Positions 53,540 through 62,558 of a stretch of DNA of 64,000 nucleotides are shown piece by piece. Numbering within the stretch: the stretch's first letter is position 1; each line of letters begins with the position of its first letter. Location of the stretch: contig NZ_CALHDW010000011.1 in the NCBI RefSeq assembly GCF_938023125.1, positions 90,793-154,792 of the forward strand, read 5' to 3'. The notes below the pieces were generated by a model. It saw only the letters and a program-made list of their open reading frames with translations. It was not told the DNA's origin and ran no database searches. Position numbers and translations under genes: made by a program. The DNA is from an uncultured Porphyromonas sp. (GTDB lineage: Bacteria > Bacteroidota > Bacteroidia > Bacteroidales > Porphyromonadaceae).

Positions 53540-54706
53540 ATGAAGGGGAATCATTACATAACAATTCTGGTAGTACTGCAGATGTTGCTCTGCCTTACTG
53601 CCTGCAACAAGAGAGATACTCAGCTAGACGTTGACAACGAACCACTCCCATTATATTGTGCATTCAGCTTGAGGAGTGCGGGTGTTGGCGCTGCTAATCC
53701 TAATGACATACAGCCTACTCGTGTGCTGGTATGTGTGGTAAACAATAAGGGTATTGTTGAGGCACAGCAAGCAAAGAAGGTCGATTTTTCCGGGAATGTG
53801 CTCTTTACATTCCCAAATATAGCTCCGGGCTCTAAGAAGCTCTATGCGTATGCCATCAGCCCTAAGGGCGAGACCGACAATAGCTTTACCGCTTTAAACT
53901 ATGTCGTATTTCCTACGTTAAACGCAGCTGGTGTAACGACCGACTTCAATGGAGCTGGGGTAACGGAGTTTGCTATCCCCAAGTTCTCTCACGAATACCA
54001 ACTACAAAACTTGGTTGCCAAGGTTGATGGCCACACCACTACAGACGCTAATATTATCTATAGCGGATACAGTGAGATCGTGCATACCCGCATAACCAAA
54101 GACACACCCAAGGAGGTCGCTCTCTATCCTCAGTTGAGTAGAGTAGAGGTCCGTCTCTTTGTCGACCAAACAACCCGCCAATATTGGGCTAGTAAAGGCA
54201 TATCGGTGAACTCGGCCGCCATCAGTTTTGCCAATCTCTCTAAGGCGTACAATTTCTTCTTTACCAAAGCCACGCCGGCAAACCGAATCGATACGGATCA
54301 GTTCCAATACGTTGGCCAGCCCCAGAGTGCCTGGAGGTGCAATATCCCGGCCGTTACATTGGCGAATCCCTCCACACCTCTTGATGGTACGAGCAAGGCT
54401 CCGGATGTCATCGTTTATTCGGCTCCGATCTTTAGCTCTCTCTGGAGTATCCCCAATGCTCAGCAGCCCAAGGTAGACCTCGTGCTCAATCTCTCTAGTG
54501 GAGAAAAGCTTTCTGCTCGATTCCCCATCAGTACGGGGGATGCGAAGACTACTGTAGCCAGTGGTATCGTAAAGCCGGGCCAAGGCGATCTCTACCCAAG
54601 CTACAACTACAAGCTGAACCTAATCATCAGTCTCCAGGAAGTGACCATTAAATACCAGTTGACCCCCTGGACCGAAAAGACTGTCAATCCCGAACCATTT
54701 GTTTGA
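53540..54706 (+). CDS. Fimbrial minor subunit lipoprotein
   Basis: The 388-aa protein has a lipobox CLTAC (C22). Its N-terminal domain (PLYCAFSLRSAGVGAAN, then RVLVCVVNNKGIVEAQ) and C-terminal domain (IISLQEVTIKYQLTPWTEKT) look like fimbrillin sandwich domains. It follows the anchor gene by 14 bases and precedes the large putative tip gene. It is probably an accessory subunit that joins shaft and tip, as Mfa3 or Mfa4 do in P. gingivalis; the exact match is not claimed. Confidence 0.75.
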   Translation: MKGNHYITILVVLQMLLCLTACNKRDTQLDVDNEPLPLYCAFSLRSAGVGAANPNDIQPTRVLVCVVNNKGIVEAQQAKKVDFSGNVLFTFPNIAPGSKKLYAYAISPKGETDNSFTALNYVVFPTLNAAGVTTDFNGAGVTEFAIPKFSHEYQLQNLVAKVDGHTTTDANIIYSGYSEIVHTRITKDTPKEVALYPQLSRVEVRLFVDQTTRQYWASKGISVNSAAISFANLSKAYNFFFTKATPANRIDTDQFQYVGQPQSAWRCNIPAVTLANPSTPLDGTSKAPDVIVYSAPIFSSLWSIPNAQQPKVDLVLNLSSGEKLSARFPISTGDAKTTVASGIVKPGQGDLYPSYNYKLNLIISLQEVTIKYQLTPWTEKTVNPEPFV

Positions 54707-54725
54707 TGCAAACTAAAATACAACT

Positions 54726-57700
54726 ATGAATAAGATATATAGTACTATTGCCCTAGCGGTTATGTCTCTCCTCCTTGTGATGGGAGTGACCTCTTGTGTC
54801 GAAGACCGAGGAAACTATATGGGCGATGGGGAAGAGATAGAAGTCAACATCTGTGCCGGGCTAAGCGAGTTCACTCCTCAGAGTGTACTACGTGCATCTG
54901 CAGAAGAAAGTGTAGAAAACACGGTGCAGAACCTCTATTTGATGGTTTTTGCCAAGGATGGAACGCTTGTACACCGTGATCACGAGGAGGTCGGAGAAGT
55001 CTTGACGCCTGGCACCCAAAGGGCATTTAGCAAGAAGCCTTATCTATTCACAAACGCTACCTATACGTTCGTGCTTATTGCCAACTATGGGGAGGATCTA
55101 ACCATCTACGGAGTAGAGAAGACGAGCCTAGACAACATCAATTCGCTCAGCGACCTAGAGGCTTTCAAGGTCTCTCTTCAGAAGGAGTCGGTGCAACGTA
55201 TTGAACCGGCATTCTTGATGGTAGGGTCCTTAGAAGCCAAAGTAACGAGTACAGGACAGATCGTTATTCCTCTGAAGCGTCTCGACGCAAAGGTGCGCGT
55301 CGTTATCACTACCGATAATCCCACCGATGGTTCGAAAGTCTCTTTTACACCTAAGGAATGGTATATTCGCAATCTACCAAAGCATGCCATGCCTTATACC
55401 ACCGATCCTATTGTATCACTTACCGGAGATGCCAATTACTACTATCCCGGCATAAAGGCTCAAGACAAGGGCCCCTTGATGCTAATGGAAGAAGGGGGCA
55501 AAGAGTTTACTTTTTATTTGCCGCCCAATAGTAAGAAAACCAGAAACAACCAAGTCTGCCCGGGCTTCAAAAAGAGAGAGCTCCAAGAGAAGAGCATCGA
55601 CCTTACGGCTCCGGGGAATTACCACATTAACCAAGGGGCGTTCCAGGATCACTTTGTCAAGAATGGAGATTTCGTATATGCCGATCCCTACGCTACCTAT
55701 ATAGAGATCGTGGGAGACTTCAAAAAAGAGAGACCCAACAACTCCGGTATCAGTGCCGAGGAGATGCACTACATCATCCACTTGGGCTATGTTAATAACC
55801 AAGCAAACAACTGGGAAGCTGAGAGCAACGCCTCCTACACCTACAACGTAAAGATCAATGGGGTAGGTGAAGTTGAGACCGAGGTAGTTCGAGACAACGA
55901 AGTCAATACCGGGGTAACCGGGAATGTACTAGAGTACAAGAGACTCGAGATGAAAGACTCTCCCTTCGGATACGGAGTACTCACCTTTACGGCTGCTGAG
56001 CTATCGAAACTACGCGATGTCAGCCAGATGGCCTATATCGTTAAGACCCCCTTCTGCGACAATCTGGAGAGAGTGGGTAGGGACTTTAATACTCCCAAGC
56101 CTGCAGGGCTTGATAATGATTGGATCCGCTTTAGATTCCATAATAGTGTGAATCAGAATGCGAATATCCTGCCATACGATACGAATGATAAGGGATTGAC
56201 CTTGGAGCAATTCTTGAAGAAGCTACCGGACTACAAGTCAACCGGAGCTACCGTTACCTACTACATAGATGAGTACTACTACAAGACGAAACCAAGCAAC
56301 ATTACTTTCTCCGGCAACTGGGAAGAGGATGGTTGGCGTACGTTTGTGAACCAACCCGACCGTTACATTGGCTTGTTCATTTTCAACGATACCGATTCCG
56401 GTCACAAGATCAGTCGAGACCGAGAGTCGCAGTACACCAAGGCGGATATCCTCTTCCGTCAAGCGGCAATTGTGACGCACTACTCGCTCAAAGAAAGTGT
56501 GCTCCCAAGGGGAGAATCCGCTTTTGGTATCCAGGCGATACAGCAGCCCCACTCCTACTACACCTTCGACCAGAGTCATATGGTAGCTGGAGCAGGTGTT
56601 AAGATCCAAGAACAAGGCTCTGTGGCGAATGGTGCCAATGCCTACTATGTGACATTGGCTAATCGACAACCAAAAGGCGGTTCTCCCAATATGAATTATA
56701 GCACGCTTCTGCAGCCTGCACGAGATGGGTATGAAGTAATTACCGACAACCTCGATAATTCATATAAGGATCATAAGGCATACCTTGAGTGTTTGAAGTA
56801 TAATAGAGATGAGAATGGCAATGGCGTTATCGACCGAGAGGAGATGGTTTGGTACCTACCGGCGCTCTACCAGTATATCTCTCTGGGGATTGGTTTATTC
56901 AGCCTCCCCAATGATAATCCGCTCTACCTCGATCGTTACCCCTATGATGACTTTAGGCACTTTGTTACCAGTACAAGAGCCGGGCAGCAGAGAAACAACT
57001 CCATGACTTACTATGGAGAGCTTCTCTACAACGCTACCGAGGCAATATACGACCCTGTGAGTTGGCCCCGAAGTGGATTTGGTACTGGAGATGAAGTAAT
57101 GCAGTTCTGGAAATATGTAGACTATGTGCAACCCTATATAAAGGCAGGCAAGTATGCTCAAGGGAACATGTACTATCGTTGTGCGAGAAAGCTGGGTAAG
57201 GCGGTTATTAACGCAAAGATAGAGCCGGAGACTCCTATGTTTTCGAGTGTAGACGTTGGCAATAGTTACAAAATCACATGTAATCTGGAAGAGAAGTCTG
57301 TTCGCCCCGCATCTATGAAGATAACGAGAGGCGCTCTCCCAAAGCACAACGAGCGCTCTATCTTCAATCGTCCTACTCGTACATTCTATGTTTGGAAGGA
57401 GACTATTTCTAATAATAGACTGGCCAATGGCTCTTATACATGGCTGGGGCATACCCCCTATAGAGACGCTGAAGCCGCTTGCCAGACCCTTGGGCGGGAG
57501 TGGCGGTTGCCCTCTGTTGCAGAGTTGGCGATTATGCTGATGGCTTTGGACGATCAAGATCCGCCATACCAGGCAAATAGGAATCTACCCGCAGCATATG
57601 GATGGGAAAACTTCACAGGTATTAGACGATATAACCGACAGGAATCAACAGCGACCAATGCATTGGGCGACCAAACATCCAGAAGGGTCTACTGGTCATC

Positions 57701-57863
57701 CACTCGCTTCTCATCGAACAGAGAGACAGATCGCTATGTCTTTGGTATGATTGCCGGATATAATCACCCGGTACCTAGTTTGGTTAGACCTCACCTAAGG
57801 GATTATCTGGGAGGGCGATTTGCTGCCAAAGGCTACGTACGATGCGTACATGATGGGGATTGA
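54726..57863 (+). CDS. Large fimbrial protein, probable tip adhesin
   Basis: The 1045-aa protein has a lipobox MGVTSC (C24). A fimbrillin-like N-terminal part (about 35-400) carries VEDRGNYMGDGEEIEVNICA and VQNLYLMVFAKDGTLVHRD, which match DUF4906-type proteins. A long central region follows, then a C-terminal domain with AEAACQTLGREWRLPSVAEL, VYWSSTRFSS and GYVRCVHDG, the look of a C-type-lectin/FGE-like or FISUMP fold. Unlike the three genes before it, it does not end in the PWT motif, so it may cap the fibre. It is the last gene of the operon. Confidence 0.8.
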   Translation: MNKIYSTIALAVMSLLLVMGVTSCVEDRGNYMGDGEEIEVNICAGLSEFTPQSVLRASAEESVENTVQNLYLMVFAKDGTLVHRDHEEVGEVLTPGTQRAFSKKPYLFTNATYTFVLIANYGEDLTIYGVEKTSLDNINSLSDLEAFKVSLQKESVQRIEPAFLMVGSLEAKVTSTGQIVIPLKRLDAKVRVVITTDNPTDGSKVSFTPKEWYIRNLPKHAMPYTTDPIVSLTGDANYYYPGIKAQDKGPLMLMEEGGKEFTFYLPPNSKKTRNNQVCPGFKKRELQEKSIDLTAPGNYHINQGAFQDHFVKNGDFVYADPYATYIEIVGDFKKERPNNSGISAEEMHYIIHLGYVNNQANNWEAESNASYTYNVKINGVGEVETEVVRDNEVNTGVTGNVLEYKRLEMKDSPFGYGVLTFTAAELSKLRDVSQMAYIVKTPFCDNLERVGRDFNTPKPAGLDNDWIRFRFHNSVNQNANILPYDTNDKGLTLEQFLKKLPDYKSTGATVTYYIDEYYYKTKPSNITFSGNWEEDGWRTFVNQPDRYIGLFIFNDTDSGHKISRDRESQYTKADILFRQAAIVTHYSLKESVLPRGESAFGIQAIQQPHSYYTFDQSHMVAGAGVKIQEQGSVANGANAYYVTLANRQPKGGSPNMNYSTLLQPARDGYEVITDNLDNSYKDHKAYLECLKYNRDENGNGVIDREEMVWYLPALYQYISLGIGLFSLPNDNPLYLDRYPYDDFRHFVTSTRAGQQRNNSMTYYGELLYNATEAIYDPVSWPRSGFGTGDEVMQFWKYVDYVQPYIKAGKYAQGNMYYRCARKLGKAVINAKIEPETPMFSSVDVGNSYKITCNLEEKSVRPASMKITRGALPKHNERSIFNRPTRTFYVWKETISNNRLANGSYTWLGHTPYRDAEAACQTLGREWRLPSVAELAIMLMALDDQDPPYQANRNLPAAYGWENFTGIRRYNRQESTATNALGDQTSRRVYWSSTRFSSNRETDRYVFGMIAGYNHPVPSLVRPHLRDYLGGRFAAKGYVRCVHDGD

Positions 57864-57929
57864 TTCCCTCTCTGAAGTATGCGGACAGAGAGTGAGAGAC
57901 ACACACGTCCGTCATATAAATAGATAGGC

Positions 57930-57972
57930 AAGGGGTGGTACACGGCCGTGTACCACCCCTTGTTCCTTTCGC
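57930..57972 (+). terminator. Terminator of the fimbrial operon (perfect palindrome)
   Basis: Positions 57930-57961 are a perfect 32-base palindrome centred on CGGCCG (arms AAGGGGTGGTACACGG), followed by TGTTCCTTTC. It lies about 65 bases after the last stop codon. The length and lack of mismatch are unusual for a terminator. Confidence 0.75.
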
Positions 57973-57998
57973 CAATCCCCCAATAGATCTTTGAGTAG

Positions 57999-58552
57999 GT
58001 AGTGTCCGGAAAAAGTGTGTAAGCCTCCAAGGTTCTTATCTTTTGAGTTTGAAAAAATAAAATAGAAAACAAGAACTGTTTTTATGAAGCTTACACAAGG
58101 ACAAATATCGGAAATGATTTCTGATTTGACAAAGAACAAGGAGAGTTTTTAGCCTCCTAATGAGCGAAATCTTGAATAGCCTGATGAAACAGGAGCGCAG
58201 CTTATGGCAAGAGGGGTCTCAGGAAAGCAGCAATGGCTACCGTCCCCGACGCTGGAGTTTTGGTCATTTGGAATTCGCCCTTCAGATTCCCCGGAGTCGT
58301 CAAGGGAACTCTCATCCGATGCTTTTAGGGATTATTCGAAGCGAGGAAGAAGAGAAATCCCGTCTCTTTTCATCGCTCTACAGCAAGGGGTTAACCACGG
58401 AACAGATTGGGGAAATCTCCCAAGAGATTTATGGTCGCTATTATAGTAAACAACAGGTTAGCTTCTTAGCCCGAGGCTGTAAGTCCGAGATTGATGCCTG
58501 GCTCCTTCGCTCGCTTAGGATACTACCCTTACACACTTTTCCAGACACTACC
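57999..58552 (+). mobile_element. Internally deleted IS256-type element with inverted ends
   Basis: The left end (57999-58024, GGTAGTGTCCGG...GTGTAAG) and right end (58528-58552, CTTACACAC...CACTACC) are inverted repeats of about 25 bases with one mismatch and one gap. Between them lies only the N-terminal part of an IS256/Mutator-type transposase. The element is about 554 bases, against roughly 1.3 kb for a full copy. No clear 8-9 base target duplication flanks it. It could move only with a transposase from elsewhere. Confidence 0.8.
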
Positions 58553-58564
58553 GGGGATACTTAA
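58084..58564 (+). pseudogene. Broken IS256-type transposase (N-terminal part)
   Basis: ATG 58084 reads MKLTQGQISEMISDLTKNKE and stops at 58150; a second frame from 58160 continues EILNSLMKQERSLWQEGSQE, NGYRPRRWSFGHLEFALQIP, SLYSKGLTTEQIGEISQEIY and GRYYSKQQVSFLARGCKSEI, the classic N-terminal region before the DDE catalytic core. The core is missing: the frame runs directly into the right inverted end. Both a frameshift and a deletion have inactivated it. Confidence 0.8.
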
Positions 58565-58790
58565 GGCAAACTGTCCATTTGGTTTATATTAAACTACATT
58601 CCTGCAGTACAGACGTGCTGATAGAAGCAAGCTATTGCCAAATATCAAGTTCAACAATGTGTTTGATACCTGCGAACACCACAGGCACCCGATGAATGTC
58701 GGCAGGCTTTTGAAGACAGAAAGATGATGGAATAATCGAGAAAAAGGGAAAACATGATGGAAAACATAAAAAAAGAAATTCTGTCCAAGA

Positions 58791-58822
58791 TTTGCTAGTT
58801 AAAGTTTTTATTCGTACGTTTG
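58791..58822 (+). promoter_or_regulatory. Promoter of the 58955 receptor-like gene
   Basis: TTG (58792-58794), 20 bases and TACGTTTG (58815-58822) match the Bacteroidota consensus. The 402-base gap 58553-58954 holds this promoter, no further gene, and no other structure I can support. Confidence 0.75.
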
Positions 58823-58954
58823 ACCGTAGGGAAGGGTGGTTTGCTATTTTCTAGGATATAAGGAATATTGGTGAGGGGAATAAAACAAATTGACTAAGTG
58901 GTGAGAGGCTTTGCATTTCCCATTTCAAATTCAAAGCAGGATAGGAGGTTGTAT

Positions 58955-61399
58955 ATGCAACTGTTGAAGAGTTTATTTATCAAAGAGGGAGAGTTCGTGT
59001 CTCGTGTACTGGGGATTTTTATTGTTCTTTTGAGTTCTACGCTCATAGGATGGTCACAATCACAGTTGAAGGGGTGCGTCTCATCTTTTAGTGGAGAACC
59101 CGTAGAGGCTACAAGTGTTTGCGTGCGTCAGTTTCCCGATTCGACGCTCATTGCAGTAGCCATTACAGATTCTTTAGGGTGCTACTCTTTACCTTGTCCC
59201 AAGCCACCATGCATTATTTCCTATTCGAGTCTGGGATTTAAGCCCTTGCATTTGATGTGTAGTGACATCTCAGACATTCCCCAACAAGTCGTACTAGAGG
59301 AGGAAACAGAAACTTTAGACGAGGTGGTCGTTGTGGCGCGAGCAATACAAACCAAGCCCATTATTGGAGGAATTGAATGCAAAATTCGAAATAAGACAAT
59401 TACCGGTAATCGTTCTATTGCAGACCTTCTCTCCTATATCCCTTTGGTGGCAACCTCTGGCTTAGAAAGCCTACGTGTAGCGGACAAAAAAAATGTTGTT
59501 TTCTATATCAATGGGCGTCGTTCTCGTCTCTCTCCTGCTGCTTTATTTAGCTATTTAAGATCTCTTACGGCCAGTCAATTATCCTCATTGAAAGTTCTGC
59601 ACCAACCTCCATTAGAATATGGTGTAGATGATGATTGTGCTGTAATTGATCTTGTCGTTAATGATGATAATGTGGGATTCCAAGGTTCATTGCGTGGGGA
59701 AATAATAAAAACACATTATTGGAAGCAGACGGGAAGTACCACGCTTCTGTATCAAACTCCCCAATGGCATACGCAAATGTATCTCAGTGCCCGTAATCTA
59801 AGGGACTACGAACGAGGAGAGGAGAGTACGCACTACTTTAATACGCTGCAACACATAGATCGAGAACGGGAGCAGAATACTCGACGTAAGCAGTTCGACT
59901 TTAACTTGACTACTGAATATGAACTTGTAAGCAATCATTTGATTGGAGCTTCGGTTGATTGGTACAACTATAGAGGAACCCCAGAACAAATAACCACCAC
60001 TCGTTATCGTACGATGATGCCAGACTCAGTCTTTTCAGGAGCAATGTCAAGTAAATACACAGACAGTTATTGGGCTAGTGCATTATACTATCAGGGACAG
60101 TTCTCCAATGGAATTAGACTTTCGATGGAATTGGCAGGACTATGGAGCAAATTCCAGCATCAAGCGTTACACGAGTATAGACGCAGTGATCTACAAGAAA
60201 CTCCGCTCTACTTGGATTATCAAGCTCACTTTCCTATGAAAACTGATAGTTATGAAGCCAAGATAAAAGCACGGATTCCGCTCTCCTCTAAGTTTAATCT
60301 ATATGCTGGATCACAAGTAGAGTATCGCAAAGCCTTTTATAAGGAAATATACGACATAGCACGAATGCCCATAGGGTATTTATTCAACAATCAAGACCTT
60401 AAATACAACGAGACCACCCTCCTTTCCTACGCTTTGGTCAGCTATGCTTTCCCCTATTCAATAACCTGCTATGGGGGACTTTATGCTCAGTACTACAAGA
60501 CCGAAGGAGCATTTAATCAGGATCCGCTGAGTAGTTATAGTCGTCGTTGGTATTTATTACCCTACTTGGACATAGCGTGGAGTGGAGAAAAGTTTTCGAT
60601 TACTTATAGTTTCTCTACATCTAATTATTACCACAACTTTGCATCCTACTCTCCATTCAAACAGTGGCATTCTATTACAACATACTCTCAAGGGGATCCT
60701 ACACTTCGTCCTACTCGGTCTTCACATCAAGCAGTGAATGTTCGTTACAAGAATCTATACACCAAGCTATTCTATTCAAAAAGTCACGACACCACTCTAG
60801 CTATTCCTATTGTTGAGGACAAGAATGTAATCGCACAAAAAGAGTTGAACTATGGAGATACTCATTCGTGGGGGATCTCATTCGGGTACGGTCTCAATGT
60901 GACATCTTGGTGGTTTCTCAATGGAAATGCAAGTATTAGTAGGGCAACACTCAAGCCTAAAATATCAGTGCCCGATTTAGCGACATTTCCATTGAGGATA
61001 TCCTGGTTTGCCTCCGGTAGTATCAGTAACGCTTTCACTCTATCAGAACGACACCACTGGACGGCAGATTTTGACGTAAGCTACTCGGCACCATCTCGAT
61101 GGGGATACGAGACCTGTGTAGGTATGATGCAGTGTAATTTCAGAATGCGTAAATCACTAGGAAGCAATACTATGCTTTCCCTATGGGGATACAAAGCATG
61201 GAGGCACTCTATGGGTAATCATTTTCATGAATGGGGTATAACCGAAACTCAAACACCACACTTCCAAAGTTGGAATAAGTCATGGGGAGAAGATCTTGGT
61301 CTTTCTGTTTCTTTCACTTATTACTTTGGAAAGTCATCACTTAATCAGCGCATAGAACGGCATAGCACAGATTCCTCACGCATACTCAATCGCAAGTAA
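58955..61399 (+). CDS. Receptor-like outer-membrane beta-barrel protein, second family member
   Basis: The 814-aa protein starts at ATG 58955, preceded by AGGAGG at 58944-58949, an unusually good Shine-Dalgarno for this phylum; a start at 58898 would add 19 residues. The layout is signal peptide (ending LIGWSQS), carboxypeptidase-like sandwich (about 33-110), plug (about 120-240, with DLLSYIPLVATSG and YINGRRSRLSPAAL), and a large aromatic-rich barrel ending GLSVSFTYYFGKSS, then a basic tail. It is a diverged relative of the 39838 gene. It stands alone between an IS remnant and an integrase remnant, suggesting acquired DNA. Its ligand is unknown. Confidence 0.83.
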   Translation: MQLLKSLFIKEGEFVSRVLGIFIVLLSSTLIGWSQSQLKGCVSSFSGEPVEATSVCVRQFPDSTLIAVAITDSLGCYSLPCPKPPCIISYSSLGFKPLHLMCSDISDIPQQVVLEEETETLDEVVVVARAIQTKPIIGGIECKIRNKTITGNRSIADLLSYIPLVATSGLESLRVADKKNVVFYINGRRSRLSPAALFSYLRSLTASQLSSLKVLHQPPLEYGVDDDCAVIDLVVNDDNVGFQGSLRGEIIKTHYWKQTGSTTLLYQTPQWHTQMYLSARNLRDYERGEESTHYFNTLQHIDREREQNTRRKQFDFNLTTEYELVSNHLIGASVDWYNYRGTPEQITTTRYRTMMPDSVFSGAMSSKYTDSYWASALYYQGQFSNGIRLSMELAGLWSKFQHQALHEYRRSDLQETPLYLDYQAHFPMKTDSYEAKIKARIPLSSKFNLYAGSQVEYRKAFYKEIYDIARMPIGYLFNNQDLKYNETTLLSYALVSYAFPYSITCYGGLYAQYYKTEGAFNQDPLSSYSRRWYLLPYLDIAWSGEKFSITYSFSTSNYYHNFASYSPFKQWHSITTYSQGDPTLRPTRSSHQAVNVRYKNLYTKLFYSKSHDTTLAIPIVEDKNVIAQKELNYGDTHSWGISFGYGLNVTSWWFLNGNASISRATLKPKISVPDLATFPLRISWFASGSISNAFTLSERHHWTADFDVSYSAPSRWGYETCVGMMQCNFRMRKSLGSNTMLSLWGYKAWRHSMGNHFHEWGITETQTPHFQSWNKSWGEDLGLSVSFTYYFGKSSLNQRIERHSTDSSRILNRK

Positions 61400-61413
61400 T
61401 ACAAGATGTTTCA

Positions 61414-62076
61414 CTATTTAGTAATTAAAATTCTATGAAGAGAAAAAGAATTGAAGAGTTTGTCGTTTCTCTTGAAAACGATCAAATTACAAAAGACGAG
61501 AGTGCTCTCGTATTGGGAGGAAATTCTGGTTGGTTTGATAAGAAGAAAGAAACCAGTACTCAAATATAACTCAAAGTCTTGAACCACGGCAGGTGTGAGT
61601 TCTGTCAGATTGATGTCCTTGCAAGCGTACTTATAGGATAGAAACTCCCCAAAGTGTCTTCTAAGGACACTGTACTTTTGCAAGCTGTCTTGACTAATGG
61701 TATGACCAACACGCTGCCTGATGTCATCATTGAACTTGTCGAACACAGGAAGGAAAGTAGTGTATTCTCTGTCTTTTCCGACAAAGTACGAACGGATCTT
61801 GTCCAACGACAGGGTTTCATCATTCTCAAACTGGAAAATACTATTCAGTGTAGTGGAAATGGAGTCCAATGCGACATTGACCGACAAGGCTTCGTTGGTG
61901 CGACCTCTAAGGCGACTACCTGTGTTATTCCACAATGTTTTGTCCACGAAGATTTTCGTGGAACCGAAATTTGCCATCTCTCCATTCAGAAATACACGGA
62001 GCATAACAGGCGACTTCCCTTCTTTATTCTCATAGTTTGAGCGTAGGTAGAAGGATACCTTGAAATTCATTCTCAT
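61414..62076 (-). pseudogene. Truncated tyrosine recombinase (arm and SAM-like domains only)
   Basis: The 220-aa product begins MNFKVSFYLRSNYENKEGKS, the arm-type DNA-binding domain of Bacteroidota element integrases. A SAM-like core-binding domain follows (SLQKYSVLRRHFGEFLSYKY, then TELTPAVVQDFELYLSTG). Similarity ends there; the last 45 residues are unrelated, and the catalytic R-K-H-R-H-Y domain is missing. It is a remnant of an older integrated element. An array of TGCTACA heptamers lies just upstream of its start. Confidence 0.8.
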
Positions 62077-62093
62077 AATGCATCATTCTTTAG

Positions 62094-62227
62094 TGTAGCA
62101 CTCGGCTACAAAGTTACTATCTAAACCATTGAAAGAGAAAGAATTGATGCCGTCAAATTGGTATTCAGAACCTCGTCACTGCTACATTTTTTGTTGCTAC
62201 AATTTTTCTGTAGCACTATGTGTAGCA
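62094..62227. repeat. Array of TGCTACA/TGTAGCA heptamers upstream of the integrase remnant
   Basis: There are five exact copies: TGTAGCA at 62094-62100, TGCTACA at 62180-62186 and 62195-62201, TGTAGCA at 62209-62215 and 62221-62227, plus a near copy (GGCTACA) at 62104. Four copies face each other as two inverted pairs within 48 bases. The pattern fits arm-type binding sites of a tyrosine recombinase or operator sites. The 482-base gap 62077-62558 also holds the hairpin at 62298 and no gene. Confidence 0.6.
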
Positions 62228-62297
62228 GAATATGACCGAAAGATGATTGTCAAAAGAGGATTTATGCCATCAGACAATAGGGCTATATACAAAGAAA

Positions 62298-62329
62298 AAT
62301 CGTTGTAAAACCTTGATTTTACAACGATT
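62298..62329. repeat. Perfect 13-bp inverted repeat near the integrase
   Basis: AATCGTTGTAAAA (62298-62310), the 6-base loop CCTTGA and TTTTACAACGATT (62317-62329) form a perfect stem. On the minus strand a TTTCTTTG tail follows. It could be part of an attachment region or a terminator; the window does not decide. Confidence 0.6.
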
Positions 62330-62558
62330 ATCTGCTTTTTGAAGGCTAAATTGAAGACCCTTGTGAAGACCTTCTGAAACCTTCCAGCGGAGAGAGAGGC
62401 TCTTTCTCTTGAACCTTCGGATAGTATCATAAACGTTCAATATGTTGTATAATAGCATTTTAAGTGGAGTGTTAATAAAATGAGATTTCATGGGAAATCT
62501 TTGGTAGAATCAATTTTGGGGTGTAAATTTGGGTGCAGAAATCGAAACACCCAAAAGT

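Noticed and set aside
57990..58562. Target-site duplication of the IS256-type element
   Set aside because: The 8-9 bases on the left (CTTTGAGTA) and the right (GGGGATACT) do not match.
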